From assembly GCA_024699395.1 (NCBI GenBank), contig JAILPU010000019.1, positions 1 to 7,027 of the forward strand: a stretch of 7,027 bases of DNA. The letters are read 5' to 3'. The position numbers and the translations under genes were made by a program. How positions within the stretch are numbered: position 1 is the first letter of the stretch; each line of letters begins with the position of its first letter. Shown in pieces: positions 5,207 to 7,027 of the stretch. Origin of the DNA: Lachnospiraceae bacterium (lineage in GTDB: Bacteria; Bacillota; Clostridia; Lachnospirales; Lachnospiraceae). The notes below the pieces were generated by a model. The model was not told the origin of the DNA. It saw nothing but the letters and a program-made list of their open reading frames with translations, and made no database searches.

Positions 5207-6859
5207 ATGTGTTCCATCATCGGTCTTAAAGGACATAGCATTGATGAAAAAGCATTACTTAAAGCATTGGAAAAAACTCATACGAGGGGACCGGATGCCA
5301 ATAGACTCATAAATACAGGCAATAATCTTTTGGGGTTTAACAGACTTTCCATTATGGGACTCACTCCTGAGGGAATGCAGCCCTTTGTGGTTAGGGGAAA
5401 TGAAACGGTTGCGGAGAGCGACCTTAACAAAACCGACGACAACATATACGGATCCGAAAACGATGATATCGTATGTGTCTGCAACGGTGAGATTTACGGC
5501 TTCAGAAAACTAAAAGACGTGCTGATTGAAAAGGGATACAAGTTTAAGAGTGATTCTGACTGCGAGATTCTCCCCTGTCTCTACAAAGAGTACGGCACTT
5601 CAATGTTTGAGATGCTGGATGCGGAATTCGCAATGATTCTTTATGACGGAAAAACAAAGTCTTTTGTGGCTGCAAGAGATCCCATAGGAATCAGACCTCT
5701 TTACTACGGAAAGACAAAGGACGGGGAATTCGTTTTTGCTTCGGAGCCCAAGAACCTTCAGAACCTTACAGACAAGGTGATGCCTTTCCCTCCCGGACAT
5801 TTCTTTAAGGACGGAGAGTTTGCCTGCTACAGAGATATGTCTCTTGTAAAAAAGGTTTGTGATGATGACCTTGAAACCGTTACCCATAAGATACACGATC
5901 TTCTTGTTAAGGGTGTTGAGAAGAGACTTGATTCCGATGCACCGGTGGGATTCTTACTTTCCGGAGGACTTGATTCATCCCTGGTATGCGGAATCGCCGC
6001 AAGCTTAAGTGATAAGCCTCTTGAAACCTGGGCAATCGGAATGGATATCGATGCCATCGATCTTAAGTATGCCAAGGAAGTTGCCGATTACATTCACTCC
6101 AATCACCATGAGGTTATTATTTCCGCCAAGGACGTAACCGATGCGGTGGAGGATGTAATAAGAATTCTTGGAACCTATGATATAACCACCATAAGAGCTT
6201 CCATCGGAATGTACCTTGTGTGCAAGGCAATTCATGAACAAAGTGACACGAGAGTCATTTTGACCGGTGAGATTTCCGATGAGATTTTCGGTTACAAATA
6301 TACGGATTTCGCTCCCAGTGCAGAGGCTTTCCAGAAGGAAGCCGAGAAGCGTATCAGAGAGATTCATATGTACGATGTGCTTAGAGCTGACAGATGTATA
6401 AGCGTCAACTCCCTTGAAGCGAGAGTACCCTTCGGCGATCTTGATTTTGTGGAATACTGCATGGCAATAGATCCCGCCAAGAAGATAAATACCTACGGAA
6501 AGGGTAAGTACTTACTTCGTAAAGCTTTCGAAGAGGACAAACTTATCCCCGACAGCATCCTGTGGCGTGAGAAGGCAGCCTTCTCCGATGCGGTGGGTCA
6601 TTCTTTGAGAGATGACCTTGTGGAAATGGCTGAAAAGAGATATACTGACCAACAGTATGAGGAAGGCATTAAGAAATATGATTTTGCCACACCTTTTACA
6701 AAGGAATCTCTGATGTACCGTGATATTTTCGAAAAATATTATCCCGGTCAGGCCGAAATGGTCAAGGATTTCTGGATGCCCAATAAAGAGTGGGAGGGAT
6801 GTAACGTTACAGATCCTTCTGCGAGAGTGCTTAAAAACTACGGAGAAAGCGGAAAATAA
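5207..6859 (+). CDS. asnB: Glutamine-hydrolysing asparagine synthetase B
   Basis: A 550-residue cytoplasmic enzyme that makes asparagine from aspartate, ATP and glutamine. Starting at 5207 (AAAGGAGG, 8 bases upstream) the product opens M-C-S-I-I-G, exposing Cys2 as the N-terminal nucleophile of the glutaminase domain. Other glutaminase residues follow: RGPD (27-30), Arg46, NGEIY (93-97) and SDCE (117-120). The synthetase half has the ATP pyrophosphatase loop SGGLDSS (252-258), GEISDE (354-359) and Lys456 in WREKAAFSD. These align with the E. coli AsnB catalytic Glu348, Asp351 and Lys449. Length and the [10 protein letters not shown]...EARVPF block (from about residue 387) place it with the E. 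coli-type enzymes. Two oddities: Ile356 where the usual motif is GEGSDE, and an acidic insertion at about 65-86. It sits between dapF and dapL, 14 bases before dapL, behind a leader terminator. Amidation of DAP is an alternative role but less likely. Confidence 0.93.
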   Translation: MCSIIGLKGHSIDEKALLKALEKTHTRGPDANRLINTGNNLLGFNRLSIMGLTPEGMQPFVVRGNETVAESDLNKTDDNIYGSENDDIVCVCNGEIYGFRKLKDVLIEKGYKFKSDSDCEILPCLYKEYGTSMFEMLDAEFAMILYDGKTKSFVAARDPIGIRPLYYGKTKDGEFVFASEPKNLQNLTDKVMPFPPGHFFKDGEFACYRDMSLVKKVCDDDLETVTHKIHDLLVKGVEKRLDSDAPVGFLLSGGLDSSLVCGIAASLSDKPLETWAIGMDIDAIDLKYAKEVADYIHSNHHEVIISAKDVTDAVEDVIRILGTYDITTIRASIGMYLVCKAIHEQSDTRVILTGEISDEIFGYKYTDFAPSAEAFQKEAEKRIREIHMYDVLRADRCISVNSLEARVPFGDLDFVEYCMAIDPAKKINTYGKGKYLLRKAFEEDKLIPDSILWREKAAFSDAVGHSLRDDLVEMAEKRYTDQQYEEGIKKYDFATPFTKESLMYRDIFEKYYPGQAEMVKDFWMPNKEWEGCNVTDPSARVLKNYGESGK

Positions 6860-6873
6860 AAGGAGACAGGATA

Positions 6874-7027
6874 ATGGCCGGAATTAATGAAAATTATTTA
6901 AAGCTCCCCGGAAGCTATCTTTTCTCAACCATCGCATCAAAGGTGAGAGAGTTCGGTGAAAAAAATCCCGATGCCCAAATAATTCGTCTCGGTATCGGTG
7001 ATGTTACAAAGCCTTTGGTACCGGCGG
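6874..7027 (+). CDS. dapL: LL-diaminopimelate aminotransferase, N-terminal part
   Basis: The first 51 codons of a gene cut by the right edge. The segment [14 protein letters not shown] (4-17) and then [16 protein letters not shown] (36-51) are highly characteristic of DapL, a PLP-dependent fold-type I aminotransferase of about 400 residues. DapL converts L-tetrahydrodipicolinate to LL-diaminopimelate in one step with glutamate as amino donor, bypassing the succinylase or acetylase branches. The PLP lysine lies beyond the window and cannot be checked. AAGGAG (6860-6865) is 8 bases upstream of the ATG, and only 14 bases separate it from asnB, so the two are almost certainly co-transcribed. DapL feeds DapF, encoded two genes upstream. 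Confidence 0.93.
   Translation, partial: MAGINENYLKLPGSYLFSTIASKVREFGEKNPDAQIIRLGIGDVTKPLVPA

Overview
The window looks like chromosomal DNA of a Gram-positive anaerobe of the Clostridia, most likely a Lachnospiraceae member. This is inferred from the gene families: a FeoA/FeoB/Cys-rich FeoB-associated trio, an LL-diaminopimelate aminotransferase next to diaminopimelate epimerase, and a secreted DUF6273-type protein with Ig-like spacers. Strong AAGGAGG-type ribosome binding sites and frequent AGA/AGG arginine codons agree. No mobile element, CRISPR array, rRNA or tRNA was seen.

Layout. Bases 1-1347 (minus strand) hold the first 449 codons of a large secreted protein that runs off the left edge. 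Bases 1348-1531 are a divergent intergenic region. It carries a strong promoter for the feo genes and, overlapping the -10 and the start of transcription, two copies of an 18-bp inverted repeat resembling DtxR/IdeR-type iron boxes. Bases 1532-4153 are a compact ferrous-iron uptake operon: feoA, feoB (with a TTG start) and a 59-residue Cys-rich membrane protein too short to be noticed easily. Bases 4204-7027 hold dapF (diaminopimelate epimerase), asnB (glutamine-dependent asparagine synthetase) and the first 51 codons of dapL (LL-diaminopimelate aminotransferase).

How the genes work together. FeoB is the GTP-driven Fe(II) permease, FeoA its small SH3-like partner, and the Cys-rich peptide a likely accessory. 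The paired operator suggests iron repression. DapL and DapF catalyse two consecutive steps from tetrahydrodipicolinate through LL-DAP to meso-DAP, for lysine and peptidoglycan. AsnB lies between them and draws on aspartate, which also feeds the DAP pathway.

The most interesting non-coding element is the 136-base dapF-asnB gap. It has a good promoter followed almost at once by an intrinsic terminator, with no evident promoter after it, so asnB and dapL appear to depend on read-through. The first terminator arm can instead form a hairpin with a six-base loop (A at position 1, G at position 4), as bound by ANTAR-family antiterminators. This suggests nitrogen-responsive attenuation, though only one such hairpin was found where the usual motif has two.
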